Assembly (NCBI GenBank): GCA_907164885.2
Contig: OU015495.1
Span: 103,266,622-103,330,621 of the forward strand
DNA length: 64,000 nt
Reading direction: 5' to 3'
DNA from: Dolomedes plantarius
Taxonomy: Eukaryota; Arthropoda; Arachnida; Araneae; Dolomedidae
Numbering within the stretch: position 1 is the stretch's first letter; every line of letters starts with the position of its first letter. The notes under the pieces were generated by a model that worked only from the letters and a program-made list of their open reading frames with translations, had not been told where the DNA came from and ran no database searches. The translations under genes were made by a program, and so were the position numbers. Shown here one piece after another: positions 46,806 through 59,044 of this stretch.

Positions 46806-47167
46806 AGGGCTCGAGGTAACCTAGTGATAGCACGTCGGCTTTCGGTGCTGAGGATGCTCGGATCCAACCCCGACAAGCGCCATTCAATACATTCGTGTCT
46901 AGGCCGGATATGGGCTCGTTATATCTGTAGACCGGGAAGTCCCCTATGAGGTCAGAGTGGGTGGGAGAGGGTACAATGCCCCCAGATGCAGCCCCTTGGG
47001 AGTGCTCGGTCAAAATTGCGGGGGCACCTAGCTAAATCGGACTCCGACCCTTGTGGTGCCATTATAAACTGTAGCCTCACCCCTCAGCCCCCTAGCTTAT
47101 ATGGACCTGGTTTGGAATAAATTCCGACTAGGGGCATTAGAAACAACAACAACAACAACAACAACAA
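46806..47167 (+). mobile_element. SINE (family C) with AAC tail and 11-bp target duplication
   Basis: A tRNA-like head (AACCTAGTGATAGCACG as A box, GGATCCAACCCCG as a decayed B box), a body of about 250 bp, and a tail of AAC repeats (47148-47167). The direct repeats CTATAGTTGAT at 46795-46805 and 47168-47178 match perfectly, so insertion was LINE-mediated and fairly recent. Confidence 0.85.
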
Positions 47168-47178
47168 CTATAGTTGAT

Positions 47179-47508
47179 GCTCAGTGGCGGCATACGACAT
47201 CCGCTTTTGACGCAGAACATTTTTGGGGCGGCAACTGCTTTGAATGACCCAACCCTTCCATTTAATATCTGTGATCTGTCGACCATATTTAGCATTTTCA
47301 GTATGCTGTCAAACTGTTTTTTTTTTCTTATCTAGTAACCTGGTGTTTCATCAGTTCACTACAAATCTCACGAAAAAACGCCCCGGACACTCTCGAAAAA
47401 AAAGATACACATAAATAACCATACTTGACCCAGAGACAAAACTGAACTGAAACGTTACAGATGGTTGTCATAATGTTGCGTTCTTTCCGCAACGGAGTCT
47501 GTGCTAAA
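47179..47508. other. spacer
   Basis: No supported feature. Confidence 0.35.
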
Positions 47509-47600
47509 GCAGTCCATCAGAATTTTAATGTAGCAGAAATGCTCCAGCTCGGTTAACTCGGCGGGGGTCATTATGTGTGCGACTCTTTGACCCTCGGTGC
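47509..47600 (+). repeat. conserved-core dispersed repeat, copy 3
   Basis: Has CAGTCCATCAG, TTTTAATGTAGCAGAAATG, CGGTTAACTCG, GGGGTCATTA and CTTTGACCCTC. It thus bridges the other two copies, sharing CGGTTAACT with 44678 and TAGCAGAAA plus TTTGACCCTC with 37541. Confidence 0.6.
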
Positions 47601-48429
47601 AGAAGGGGATTAAGTCCGCTACGATAGGCGCCCTGCATCTGAACGATGACGTACCCGGGTTGAAATGTTCGTGGACCCCGAAAAAGAATAATTATTATTA
47701 ATGAGTCTCAGAAGTTGAATCTCAGCACTCGCAGTTGTTGCTACGGTGTTTCTTTCGGGAGTCCTTGGAGAGCGATGTGTCTTTAATTCGGATTTTACAA
47801 CTGAGTTGTGTAATCAAAGTTTAGGGAACAGTGGATTTTTAAAACTATTTTTTCCCTTATAAATTTTGATGGGTTCATTTGAAATTTAGCTTTAACACAG
47901 TAATAAGCTCAAATAATTATGGACAAAATTCGGTAAATATATATTCAATTTTTAAAAGTTTAATATTTTAGAAATAAAATATTATAAACTAAATTTTAAA
48001 TATTCAGCACAAATTTCTCCTCTGTGCAACGCTCGAAGATGTTTGCTATTTCCTGGAATCAAATTTAGCATTTATCATGAGTATTTACTGCATTAATAAA
48101 GTTAAAAATTATGATGATGTATCTCTTTAAATCTGACATATACTATCAAACTGCAAGGATAAAATGAACGGACTTTCAAAACTTTTTATTTTTATTTTTA
48201 ATGTGTTTAATTCAAAGACATTAAATTTTAAGCATGGTTATTTGATCTTTTCATTGATTATTGCAGTATAACTAATAACAAGCTGACACAACCACGGTCA
48301 AACGTTTTCAGGTATTAAAATTTTAATATTATTTAAAAACTTAATATAAAGTAAATTAAAATCGTTTTATGAGAATTTTTTTTTCATGCAATGGTGGAAT
48401 TTTTAGTAAAAATATAGCTTCTATTTCCC
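47601..48429. other. AT-rich spacer
   Basis: No supported feature. Confidence 0.4.
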
Positions 48430-48605
48430 GGGTAAGTTGGGAGCCCGACTATCAACTACTGCTTAACAAGGTTCAATTACACCGGAACCTGGAGCTTTGA
48501 GCTGTTTTGGAACGACTACAAACATCCATTACCAACAGTAGGAGTCGAACCCTCGTACTCTAGAATCGATGTCCAGCAGCCTAACTATTCGGCCACCGTC
48601 CTTCA
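48430..48605 (-). mobile_element. tRNA-derived SINE (family A), minus strand
   Basis: On the minus strand the head has GGCCGAATAGTTAGGCTGCTGG and the B box GGTTCGACTCC. Then come TACTGTTGGTAATGGATGTTTG and a body ending near CCGGTGTAATTGAACC. It aligns with the copy at 17870 through head and body. Confidence 0.75.
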
Positions 48606-50394
48606 TTTCGCGCAATCAAACGTAAAATTAACAATGAAAATTCACTGCATTGATAAAGCAAAAAAATGGGGTAGTATTCATTTAACCAGTTCTTTTGGAT
48701 AGTCAAAATATCAAACCGCATGTAACTGTTATATTTGAAAAGTGTTTTTATAGAAACCATATTACTAATAGCTTTGTATAAGTTTATTCTGTGTATGTAA
48801 ACTGTCAAATATTTTCAATAATCCACATAGTTCATTCCACATAGTTCAATAATCCATAACTCATCTTTTAATGACACAGTGGACAACTGTTTTTTCTACT
48901 TTTAACGGATTCATTAGGAATTTTACCAGATGATAAGCTGACCATTGTCGAAATTTGGTAAAAATACATTGGAATTTTTTTTGTTAGAAAAATATTTTCT
49001 ATAATTTCAATATAAAATATTAACTAAATTCAACATTTTTTGCAAACTTATCTTCCACGTGATGTAGAATTTGTTTAGATTAGGCAAGATTAGCGCTTTA
49101 TGTTTCATGTGGCCAAAAACAAAATTAATTTCATTTAACCAACCTTTCTTTCTATATAAAATACCAAAATCCATGAGACTGCGTGTAAAATTTTACACAA
49201 ATTACATCTGAATTTCAATTATATTTGTTTACATTAATTTAATATTGTAAATTTAGTATGAAACATCAGTTTGAAATGAGTATGATAATTAGCATGGTAC
49301 ATTTTAATGAAATTTTCCTATTCACGTTGAAATATCTTTAAATATATGTAAAAAATATAATTTCTTATCTAATATAAAATATAAGACCTGAAAACTGCTC
49401 CTTATGAATACGTGAATAAATGTAAGCAATTTTTAATTTAAATACTGAGAACATACATTAAGCTACGAGTTTTAAAGGCCAACTTTCTATTCAATAGTAA
49501 TTATTGGTTGTGAGACTGTAGATAGCCATGTATATTGTCGTTAGAATGGTTTCCTATTCATTGCACACAAGAGAAAGAGATTTTAGTCTCTTTTAATGTA
49601 ATATGTAAGAAAAATATTTGATACGAAAATTAATCTGAGCCTCACGGTAAAAAAAAAAAACTCTCTCGCGTACCATAAAAGGTAAAGTAAACAGTCGTGT
49701 CAATTAAGTACGTGCAAAAATGCCATGCATTGTACCAATAGATGTGTTTAAGTAAACAATGAACTCTTTTGTTATCACAAGAGTCTGTGTAGAGATTAAT
49801 TGTAACTGCCTTGTAAAAGATTGTGATCGACAAACATTTAAGCAAACGGGACAATCCTTTAGTTCAACTCTAGCCCAAGACATGAAAGAATAACTCTATG
49901 CATCGCTAATGAAGAATATATCTTTCTTCTGCAGATTATTTTTAAACTGCATTGTGTATAAAATTTATGAAAAATTTTACACGTGTAAAAAAAGGCGTGT
50001 CTCTAATGCTCAAATATAGGCTTTGTCCACCAGAGTACATACAAAACAATGATATAAAATTAGAAATAACTTTAATTAGCTAATATATATATATATATAA
50101 TTTTGCCTCTCTTTGACGTGAGTGAACAGAGTTTAAAGGAAACTACAGTATTTGCGATTGAATAAGATCTCTTTTTACTCAGTTTTGATAGATAAAGAAT
50201 ATGGCCCAGTTGGATAAGTATTACGTTTAGAAAACTTATATACAAAGTGATTTAAACAATATTCTCAAGAAGATAAAATATTTCACAAAAGTTTCACATA
50301 ATATCTGGATTACAAGCTTCATTTTGCCAGAAATTTTGCTTCAAACTAGTGATGCATTTTGAGGTAAGTCCTGTATGTAATATTCACAAAGAAA
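48606..50394. other. AT-rich spacer, nothing recognised
   Basis: Only short chance frames. Confidence 0.45.
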
Positions 50395-50760
50395 ATTTCT
50401 CAAAGGAGAAATTTCATCGCTGAAAACCAAAACTTTCAGTTTGTCCTCCAGGCACTAATCAGGTGAGATAATTTTAATGCCCTTCCCAAACATCCACTTA
50501 TCTTTCCCCATAATCTTAAAATATCATCTTCATCGTTTTTAATAATAATTTCGCCCAGGCTCTCCTTGGGCTGGAAATTTTTAATCTTTTCCGGCACCGG
50601 AAATCCCATTAAGCACTACATCATTATCCTTGCAAGAAGCAACTTCCTCGATATAATTCTGGAAGACGATGAAAGATAGATTTTCTTTGATAAAGAATTG
50701 AAATTGATATCCAAATTAAACGTCTAAACGCCTAGCTGTTATTAGTTTTCAATTTATCTG
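50395..50760 (+). repeat. unnamed diverged repeat, copy 1
   Basis: Aligns loosely with 53140-53490 and 62385-62700. Shared words in order: CATAATCTTAAAATAT, TCGTTTTTAATAATAATTTC, GAAATTTTTAATC, GGAAATC and CAAATTAAACG.CTAAACGC. No ends or coding frame were identified. Confidence 0.5.
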
Positions 50761-53139
50761 CATAGGCATTTAATAAATTTTTTTTAATAACGTGTATTAA
50801 GTATAATTATTTTAATTTAAAATGAGTGGTGTTTTAAAAAAATTTTTAATTTAATTTTCTCATTACATCCTTGTTTAGGAGATTTGACCTAAACTTCATT
50901 TCGCCCCTTAATATCACCAGTAATATCGAAAATACACCTAAAATACAGCTGACATGTCACCAAAAGTTTTCCCTGTTCCTCAGATGTCAAAACATACATC
51001 ATTCAGAAATCGAGCTTTATATCGAGCTTAAATGCCAATTTTCTCCAAACAGTGATGGGAGGGAAAACTAATAACTTTTATAGCTATAAATAACTACTTT
51101 AAAACCTCTAATAAATTATACATTTTTAATTAATTACTTTTTTCTCGCACTATATTACAGGACGGGAATTTTTTTTATATTAAGACAGAACAGCTGCCTA
51201 TTTGATGAATCATATACAAGAGTTCTACGTTTACAGTATATCCTCTAAAATAATCAGATACTACCAAATACTTGCGTAAATGCAAAGAGCATATGTGCTG
51301 GAAGTAAGGGTAAAGACAAGTTTATAAAGTAGAGATGTTTGGTCCTGGTTATCAGTAGTTTTTGAATAGTTACTCCTCGTGACAGGAACTTCCAAAGTAG
51401 GCTGGACACAGTATGTCAGTTGCTTAACGTTTCCAAATGAAGCACTGCAGTTGAAGCATAAACAGACTAAAATTAACTGCAAGTAATTTTGGAATGAGAT
51501 AAAGGTAGGACGATGTAGTTACAATTGAATTTTTTTAAAGTTATTTGAAGTCGCACTAGATGAAAGAATATGAAAGGAAAACCTCGATAAGAAATGTTTT
51601 AAAAAATCCTCCATCGTTTCCAAGGCAACTGATGCGTTAAATGCTTTTGATGACTCAGTTTGTGTATAAATTTCTCACGGTGACTTATAGTTTTTTTCTA
51701 TTGTGCAGAATCTGCTTACATGCCACTCTTGAATCACAACTGTGAATTCGAAGCGATATTTGAATGATGCCTGGGCTACTGACATCATTGGAGAGGATAA
51801 TATTGAAGCAGCTATATTCTGCTCTTCAGTAAAAAATACTGGAATTGATATTCTGCAATGGGTAGTGCCATTTTAGATGATATTCATGTCGTTTTCGTTC
51901 TTTTCTGGCTATACTACGCTGAATTTTTAGAATGGAAAAAGTATTAAAATTGTATTTAGTTTCTTGATGATTTAACAATTCACTTTTATATTTTGTAATA
52001 AAAACCTAACGAAAGGAAATAATCATTTTTTCCCGTTCTACTTTGATGTCGTTTTGAAAATCTGATTACAGCGTCAGAGTTTCTTCTAGAAACTCATTCT
52101 AACCACGATGTCATTTACCCTCTTCATGCGTGCGCAGGCAGTCTACATAACTGTTTGTTTACAGCCATAGCCACATCTTTTATGTGTCTCTCCTGTCTCT
52201 CTTACATTGTATACCCTCTTAGATTGTGTACATGACTTACTGTCAATGCGCTGTTTCTCTTGATCTTTTTAAAATTGTATTTTGATCTCTCTGCTAGCCC
52301 TACAACAATGCATAACAAACCATAAATTCTTAACTCTCAAAACTGACAGCAATTCGGAAATCATTGACTTATAATCTCGAGAAAAAATTATGAATACTCA
52401 GTTTGGTTCAGCCTCTAATATAAAATTTTTGACAGGATATTGTTGCGAATTTTGCGAGTCTATGGTAATCTTGCCAAATATGAGAATTATCGCCAAATTG
52501 GCGATAGATTTGGTGACTTATTTTGGTCGTCAAATTTGGCGATATGGCTCCAAATGGTCGCCAACCTTCCAGATCTTTCTGAAAGCTTCTGGAAAGCTTC
52601 TGAAAGCTTCTGGCTGACCGATAGAGAGTGCTTTGGAAGTCTATAAATGTACCTAACATTGGCATTGGAACTCAGTGTGTTCTTTTCTGCTGAGAATTGA
52701 ATGTGTTGAAAGTGCGTTAGGCGTGTATTGTATTGAAGACTCTGTTATCCTGACTTGCGTTTTTAGAGTTTTCTATGTATAGAAGACAGTTGCTACGTGT
52801 TTTCTGTTTGAATTCGTGTATGCGCCTAAAGAATTTACAGAATAATAAATTTTATTTTGTGTGCACTTTCTGGAGAGATTTTATTCAATCCTATCGAACT
52901 CAGGAAAACGGAACAATATATTCGTCGATGGGTTTATATTCGTTTCTTATTATAAAATGCATTTATAATACATTATTTTCCCCTCTTGCACTTCAACATT
53001 TTTCAGCATATACACCGAAAGTGTTTTGAAAGTTATATTCGTTTTTATAAATACATTCAAGTAGATTTAAAACATCAGTTTTAAAACAAATAGACAAAAG
53101 ACATTTCTACTTTCAGTAAATCAAACAACTGTTTAGAAC
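50761..53139. other. AT-rich spacer with small clustered repeats at 52440-52620
   Basis: Short words such as TTGGCGATA and AGCTTCTGGAAAGCTTCTG repeat locally. No gene or transposon ends. Confidence 0.4.
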
Positions 53140-53490
53140 AATATTTCCTGAGATTAAATTCTTTCTGCCTTCAAAACGGTCATATCCTATTTCTGAAACC
53201 AATCAAGCACAATAATTAAAAAAAAAATACTCCCCCAAACAACCACTTGCCTACCACCATAATCTTGAAATATTCTCCTACTCGTTTTGGATCATAATTT
53301 CCCCCATATTCCGTAAAATTTTAGTGTTTTACATCCCCAGGAAATCAAATTATGTGCCATTCTACTCCGAGAAACCACCACCTAGAAACAACTGAGTGGC
53401 AAAAAAGAAAAAAAAACGACAGAAAATATTAAATTTAATAAGCAAATTAACCGCCTAAATGCTGAATCGCTTTCCCCCAATTTCAATTGA
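53140..53490 (+). repeat. unnamed diverged repeat, copy 2
   Basis: Shares CCACCATAATCTTGAAATAT, TCGTTTTGGATCATAATTTC, GGAAATCAAATTATG and AGCAAATTAACCGCCTAAATG with the copies at 50395 and 62385. Confidence 0.5.
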
Positions 53491-53885
53491 TCGGAGACAT
53501 TTATATCAAGGGAGAGTCGTTTTAATTAGAATACCTTCTAATCCGGCGATAGTGAATTCTCCCCCACATGCTCCAGTTTTTCTTTTAATCCAGGTTCAGA
53601 TCATTTTTTTCCAAAGAAATCCGTAATATTGATAAATTTGAGTTTTACCAAGTCCGCGTAGATTCTAACAGAATGTGCGCCTATTGAGAAGAAATTACCC
53701 ATGCGTTATTGTTGAGGAGATTTATTTTCTATTAAGCTAAATGGAAAACTAAATTCATTTTAATGTCTGAAATTGAATTGTTATGTTAGCGAAACTTATC
53801 TATTATGTTAGCAAAACGTATTATTTAAACTAGTAAGAAACAAACCTTTTTCAACAAACGGAACAGTTTTTTTTATTCTTTTACT

Positions 53886-55201
53886 AGCCGGGTTTTGCCC
53901 AGCTATCGAATCACTTGACACTCGAATCCCAGTTCACTTGAATTTAAATTTTTTTTTCACTTTTAATTTCCGAAAAATCCCCAAAAAATCAGTATATCTT
54001 CAAATGATCTACTATGATTAAAAACTTTGAATTAAAAGTATGAAAAATATAAAAATAATTAAAGATTAAACACACGATGAAACATTTCTTGTCAGTGATT
54101 CATTTTTAGTGAGAATCACGCTGTGTTTACATCGTAAAACATGGCGGTTACGTTTTGTTCGGTGGAGTATTAATTTAGAACTGAAATACAGGTGACCCTC
54201 CTATAACACGGTAGATAGGTTCCTAGAAAATGCCGTGTTGTGTGAAACCGTGTTATATGAGACCCAGAGACAGTACAAAAAAGGGGGTTACGTTCCGAAA
54301 ACTTATTAAAAACAATTTTTTTATTCCATATAAGCAAGTTAATTTTTGCTAAAAATATAAATTTATGTATAACACAAAATGAAAAGAAACAAAAGAAAAT
54401 ATTATCTTCATTTTATGTGACATTAATTTAATAAATTTCTTCCTGATCACTGCTAAGTACAATCAAACGAGAACATGTTTTCGGCTGAACGATATCACCT
54501 TCAGAACCTTTTTCTTCATTTAGATTTTTTTCACCTTCTATACTCTATAAAAATCTGTAATTATGGTTTGTTTGCTGGTTCTTACAAGGTCATTGTAGAT
54601 TTCACGGTATGGAGATAGACAATTTTGCAGCTCCCTTTTGAATTTTCGGCTTCTTTCAGCGGAATGGTCTGCATTCAAGAAAAATTATGCAAGATTTTCA
54701 GCTAAGCTTAGGCCTTCTTGCTATTTTATAGAGGTATAAATGAATGAATTATAATTTGCTTATACATTTTCATGTAAAACCACTATAGTTTATTATCCCT
54801 TCCCTTCATTATTTTAAGGTAATTTAGTTTTTAAATGTGTGAAACAAAAAACATATTGCTGTTCATGTGCTGTAGAAGTACAGTGTTGTACAAAGGTTTT
54901 CGCTCTTTTTTAATCGTGTTAGAGCGAAACCGTGTTGTAAGATCCGTGTTGCTGTAGGAGGGCTACCTGTATCTCTAAAACTATTAAAGTAACAAGAATG
55001 AGTGTACGCAGAAAAAATTATCAGCTGAAGCTCTTTCTAAATATGTAAAATTTATGTACTTTCTTAAAAATAAAAAAATAAAAAACCATAGATTTCGACA
55101 TTTTCAAACATGGTCGATTTCATAACGGATGCCATACCGGAAACGGTCTACCCGAAATTGTTCCCCGACCGGCAGACAAAGTTTTTGTTTCTTTATATAG
55201 A
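53886..55201 (-). mobile_element. Helitron of a second family with nested MITE
   Basis: On the minus strand it starts TCTATATAAAGAAACAAAAAC and ends GGGCAAAACCCGGCTAG, with a hairpin (GGGCAAAACCC) close to CTAG. Flanking bases are A (53885) and T (55202) on the plus strand. It is interrupted by a TA-flanked MITE at 54189-54969; without it the element is about 0.53 kb and noncoding. The sequence differs from the four copies of the first Helitron family. Confidence 0.75.
54189..54969. mobile_element. TA-flanked Tc1/mariner-superfamily MITE nested in Helitron, 781 bp
   Basis: The left end is CAGGTGACCCTCCTATAACA; the right end, inverted, is CAGGTAGCCCTCCTACAGCA. TA flanks it at 54187-54188 and 54970-54971. 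A second CCGTGTTATA..CCGTGTTGTA motif set lies subterminally. The pogo/Tigger-type ends suggest which transposase mobilised it. No coding sequence remains. Confidence 0.85.
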
Positions 55202-55889
55202 TTAGCTTGCATTACAAACAATAAACTCGTGTTGTAATGAATGCAAGCAAACCTGATGATTTTTCCCGGAATAAAATGATACAAGAAGTTTTGAAATGCA
55301 TTTTATCAATAGTAAACAAATAAAGAAATGAATTAATAGAGGAACACATTGACAAACCTGATTAATACCAAATGGTACATTTCATGAAATATACCCCAAA
55401 TGGTACATTTTATGCAATATACGAGCATGGATATAAGATCCAAATTTAACAAGGTTATTTTAAAAATTACTGAAATTAAAATTAGAAGAGTTACTTTGCT
55501 AACAGCTACGTTTTGCATTACCATCAAGAAATTCTTTTAGGATGTTCCTCATTGTTTCATTTTAACACATTCTTCATCCCCATTGTTGAATTTCATTTAA
55601 ATATATTCACAAATCACGGGTAAAGACTTATATCTTTGAATAAAGTATGGCATTTTTAGTTTCTGAAATCAGTATTTTTTATATGAGAGAGGAGTCTCAG
55701 ATTCACAGTTTAAATGGTAAAGTGTGAGAATTTGCCTGAAACTCATTCAGGTCACAGTGAAAGTAGTTTTCAAGTAAAGCAATGTTCAGTTGATGAAAAC
55801 TTTCTCCACTGTGACTTTCTTCTATCCTAAATTGCCTTCAATATTTGCATTTAGAAACACTACTCGGCACCGGCCAACAATGTTGTGAG
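55202..55889. other. AT-rich spacer
   Basis: No supported feature. Confidence 0.4.
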
Positions 55890-55894
55890 AGTCT

Positions 55895-56327
55895 ATAGAG
55901 TTTCTATGCTCACTTCTACCCAGACTTGGGTGTATATAATTTGAAGTGGCACTCTATTTGAATTTTATACAAACGCAGTTTATACATGAAACAATGTTTA
56001 TTGAATTCGTTGCACATATAATTGGCTTTTACAGCAATAAGCATACGTACACTTGTACGGAATATAAATACAGCTTTCAAGAACAATATATTTTCTATAC
56101 TCACGAACAGTAAGTCAAACCAGCAGTACTGCCATGTAAACTTCTGGCCCGCTAAGCACTAGCGCAGCATAACACCTTTTCAACCTTAACAACCTCCCCT
56201 TTCTTATTAATGACGCTGCGTGGTATTTATACAAAGAGCGTATGCCGAAATTAGCATATCTGAAGCAGCTTCTTTAATTCACTCAAAAGTTCGATTCTTG
56301 TGAATCGAATCTTGTGTATACCTTACA
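55895..56327 (-). repeat. 3' LTR of gag-only element copy 2
   Basis: TATA box complement at 56224-56231 and AATAAA complement at 55997-56002. The purine tract CGAGGGAGGCCAG (minus) lies at 56328-56340. Confidence 0.9.
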
Positions 56328-56340
56328 CTGGCCTCCCTCG

Positions 56341-56866
56341 AAAAAAAAATTAGGTAACTGAGGTCTGAACGGCTTCAGTTAACTAATTGAAAACGCGTGC
56401 TGGTCTGACTTTTTACATAATGGGTGGCAAAGCCAAAAAACCTTCCACACGTTGTGTGGAGGAAAAACGCCACTACCATTTTACAAAACTAACCCCGAAG
56501 GGTCCAGGTGACACCATCAAACAGTGGATTTGCAGAGTTGCGGATACTGGGCTGGCCAAATGCGCCCTAAAAAATCTCTTTTAGTTAAAAGTGTCAACAC
56601 AATTGCACAGCATGACATTTCTTGACTGTTTGTATCTGCTCTCCCCCAATTTATAATGCACATGTGTCATGATTTGTGAAGTTAGTACATTAGTGGTTAA
56701 TTGGTATATTGTGCAGTATGTATTTTTTTTTCTAGTCACTACATGTCCCCTTCAAAAATTTATAAAACAACAGTATGCCGTTTTTTTCAGTGGCTCACTT
56801 CTTCCCCTCAAAATGTTTACACAGTATATACAATGGGGAACTTCAAACCAATTTGGTTCGGTTTTA
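56341..56866 (-). other. 3' untranslated region of copy 2
   Basis: Closely matches the same region of copy 1, including the antisense frame starting ATGGGTGGCAAAGCC (56420 to 56584). Four or more substitutions leave that frame open. No pol or env motif is seen in sense. Confidence 0.5.
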
Positions 56867-58909
56867 TTAAAGGGTGGGAGTTAGAATAAGAGAATTGATA
56901 CAAGACTTGTTCCTCATGAATGCAGCAACTTCCTTGCACCAGTCTGTCCAATCCGTGGAACCTGTCTTGACGGTCGCAGTCCTAGTAAAGGTATTCGTTG
57001 ACCGTGTGGTCATCCTTCGTGCAGCAGGTCGTAGGTCCTGAGGCGCTGGTCCGGCTTGACGATGGACAGGAGGTCTCTTGGGAGGAGGCCAACCTTGCTG
57101 GGCGGCAGAAATCTTCCGTATCCTGTACTTATGCAAAGGAACTTTAAAATTGTCATTCTTCCTTTTGATAACCTTGTGTACATTATCAGCGACGCATTCA
57201 TCCTTTGATAGAGTTTTTGTAGTGTACACCTTACTTTGCTTCGTACTTTTGCTTGTATCGGTATTAAACTTTAATGCAGATTCTATTGTTTCAAATTTAT
57301 ACGCCGCACCAACGTGTTTAGTTGCTGGCTTTATCTCTCTACTTGTGTCATGTTTTTCAACAAACTGACACTGTTTTTGGTATTGGTGCTTATGCGACTT
57401 CTTGTTTACCGTTTTAATTACTTCAGTATTTGCAGTTTTAATGCTGGAACCTGAAGGCGCTTTTTCACGTTTTTTATCCCCCTTAACTTTAGTTTTATCC
57501 TCTTTTGAAGAAAAAGTCTCTTTGAAACTTGCGACATCAGAATCGGTATCATTTAAATTCTTTAGCACTGCTTCAGTTTTAGGAAGATTAAGCTTTTCGT
57601 ACTGGTGCGTTTTAATGCAAACGACGTCTATAACTTCCGAAGCATCAGCTAAACTACTTACAGTATAACTCTGTGTCAACTTTTCATCCTGATTCTCAGT
57701 CTGGTTTTCATGTACTTTATTTAAAACCATATTATCAACCTGGCCTACAGCATCCTCATTCGGATGGAAACTTGAAATAATATCATCATTATCTAGCGAG
57801 TTCCTACTATCGTTTAAAGAATTTTTATTGTCGTCAACTAATAAGTATTCACTAACTTTCGTAACGCATACTTCGTCATCTACTAAATTTCCTTCATTAA
57901 CAGATGTGGAAATATCATCTAAAATATCAGGTATAGCATCAATAATATCAGGTATAGCATTAATAGAAGTGTCAGATGATTTATTTTCTAAACCACTAGC
58001 ATTAGTATCGGCACTATTTTCAGAAATTTGTACTGGAATTACCTCATCATTCCAGCTAGACTCACTTTCTTTATAAGCCACAAAAATACCCTGACTTTCA
58101 CTATTCTCAAAATAATGATTACTGCTCGGGCAAAATAATACATTTGACCACACAGTTTCAACAGGTTGAACCATATCATGTGAATCAACTTGCCAGTGCA
58201 AGTAAGGTGCTTGCATATTATTTACTTTAAGTGAACTAATTTCATTATAACGCCGTGCGCTTCTATTATTTTGCCTGCGGTACTGCTTACGCTGCTGGTT
58301 TGAAACTCGCGAAAAATTTTGGCGCGGTTGTATAAAACTTCTTGTACCTGAATGAGGGTACGGGGTAGCGAAGAAATGCCTATTGTCATGTTTAGCTAAA
58401 GCTTGAAGGAGGGTAACCTTGCTTGTAATTGTTTGATTATCTAAAAAATCTTGAACACTTGGCTTCAAACGTTGGATAACTATTTTTAAGATTACCGCTT
58501 CCGTCACCCCTTCTAAATATTCCTCACACTTGGAAATCTTTTCCGTAGCAAAATCTAACGCAGACTGACCTTCACGTTGCCTTAGCGAATAAATTTCCGC
58601 TTCAATTTCACTTTGATTAAAGGTCTTTGGAAAAACGCTAAGAAACTGTTGCTTGAATGACAAATAGTCAAAAATCAGATTACTGCTTTGCATGCATGTG
58701 TACCACTGAAATGCACTACCTCTTAAAGCGGCTAGAGCAATTTTAAGTTTATCCCCCTCTGGGGTGCATTGTTGCTGAAAGTAATGCTCAATTTTCTTTA
58801 GGAATTGGCTTGAGGGGCCGCCATTGAATGTGGCTTCGAATGGCGCAATTTGCTGAACCATAATTACCCGAGGAAAATTTCCAGCAGGATTTTGTTCTAC
58901 AACACTCAT
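56867..58909 (-). CDS. gag: Gag-like protein, 680 aa, gag-only element copy 2
   Basis: Intact and colinear with the 686-residue protein of copy 1. The first 230 residues (Gag fold plus basic stretch) differ at only about a dozen positions, mostly conservative (for example Tyr67 to Phe, Ala122 to Thr). The Lys-rich region before the C-terminus is much more diverged. The net 6-residue difference comes from one fewer INAIPDI-type unit and one extra Asn near residue 230. The Pro/Arg tail (57014-57094) is identical at DNA level to copy 1. The role is inferred to be particle assembly and RNA packaging with pol supplied in trans. No protease, polymerase or zinc knuckle is seen. Confidence 0.88.
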   Translation of the reverse strand: MSVVEQNPAGNFPRVIMVQQIAPFEATFNGGPSSQFLKKIEHYFQQQCTPEGDKLKIALAALRGSAFQWYTCMQSSNLIFDYLSFKQQFLSVFPKTFNQSEIEAEIYSLRQREGQSALDFATEKISKCEEYLEGVTEAVILKIVIQRLKPSVQDFLDNQTITSKVTLLQALAKHDNRHFFATPYPHSGTRSFIQPRQNFSRVSNQQRKQYRRQNNRSARRYNEISSLKVNNMQAPYLHWQVDSHDMVQPVETVWSNVLFCPSSNHYFENSESQGIFVAYKESESSWNDEVIPVQISENSADTNASGLENKSSDTSINAIPDIIDAIPDILDDISTSVNEGNLVDDEVCVTKVSEYLLVDDNKNSLNDSRNSLDNDDIISSFHPNEDAVGQVDNMVLNKVHENQTENQDEKLTQSYTVSSLADASEVIDVVCIKTHQYEKLNLPKTEAVLKNLNDTDSDVASFKETFSSKEDKTKVKGDKKREKAPSGSSIKTANTEVIKTVNKKSHKHQYQKQCQFVEKHDTSREIKPATKHVGAAYKFETIESALKFNTDTSKSTKQSKVYTTKTLSKDECVADNVHKVIKRKNDNFKVPLHKYRIRKISAAQQGWPPPKRPPVHRQAGPAPQDLRPAARRMTTRSTNTFTRTATVKTGSTDWTDWCKEVAAFMRNKSCINSLILTPTL

Positions 58910-59031
58910 TTTTTAAATAGTATATAAGTACTTGCAACAATTTTATCAATATAAGTACACAGTACACAGTTTTTAATTTCAATTATGTTGTTCGTTACAA
59001 ATGTAACGCTAACTACCAGGGTATATATATT

Positions 59032-59042
59032 TTCGGGCGCCA
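59032..59042 (-). other. primer-binding site of copy 2 (lysine-tRNA type)
   Basis: Minus-strand TGGCGCCCGAA, 2 bases from the 5' LTR, as in copy 1. Confidence 0.8.
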
Positions 59043-59044
59043 GT

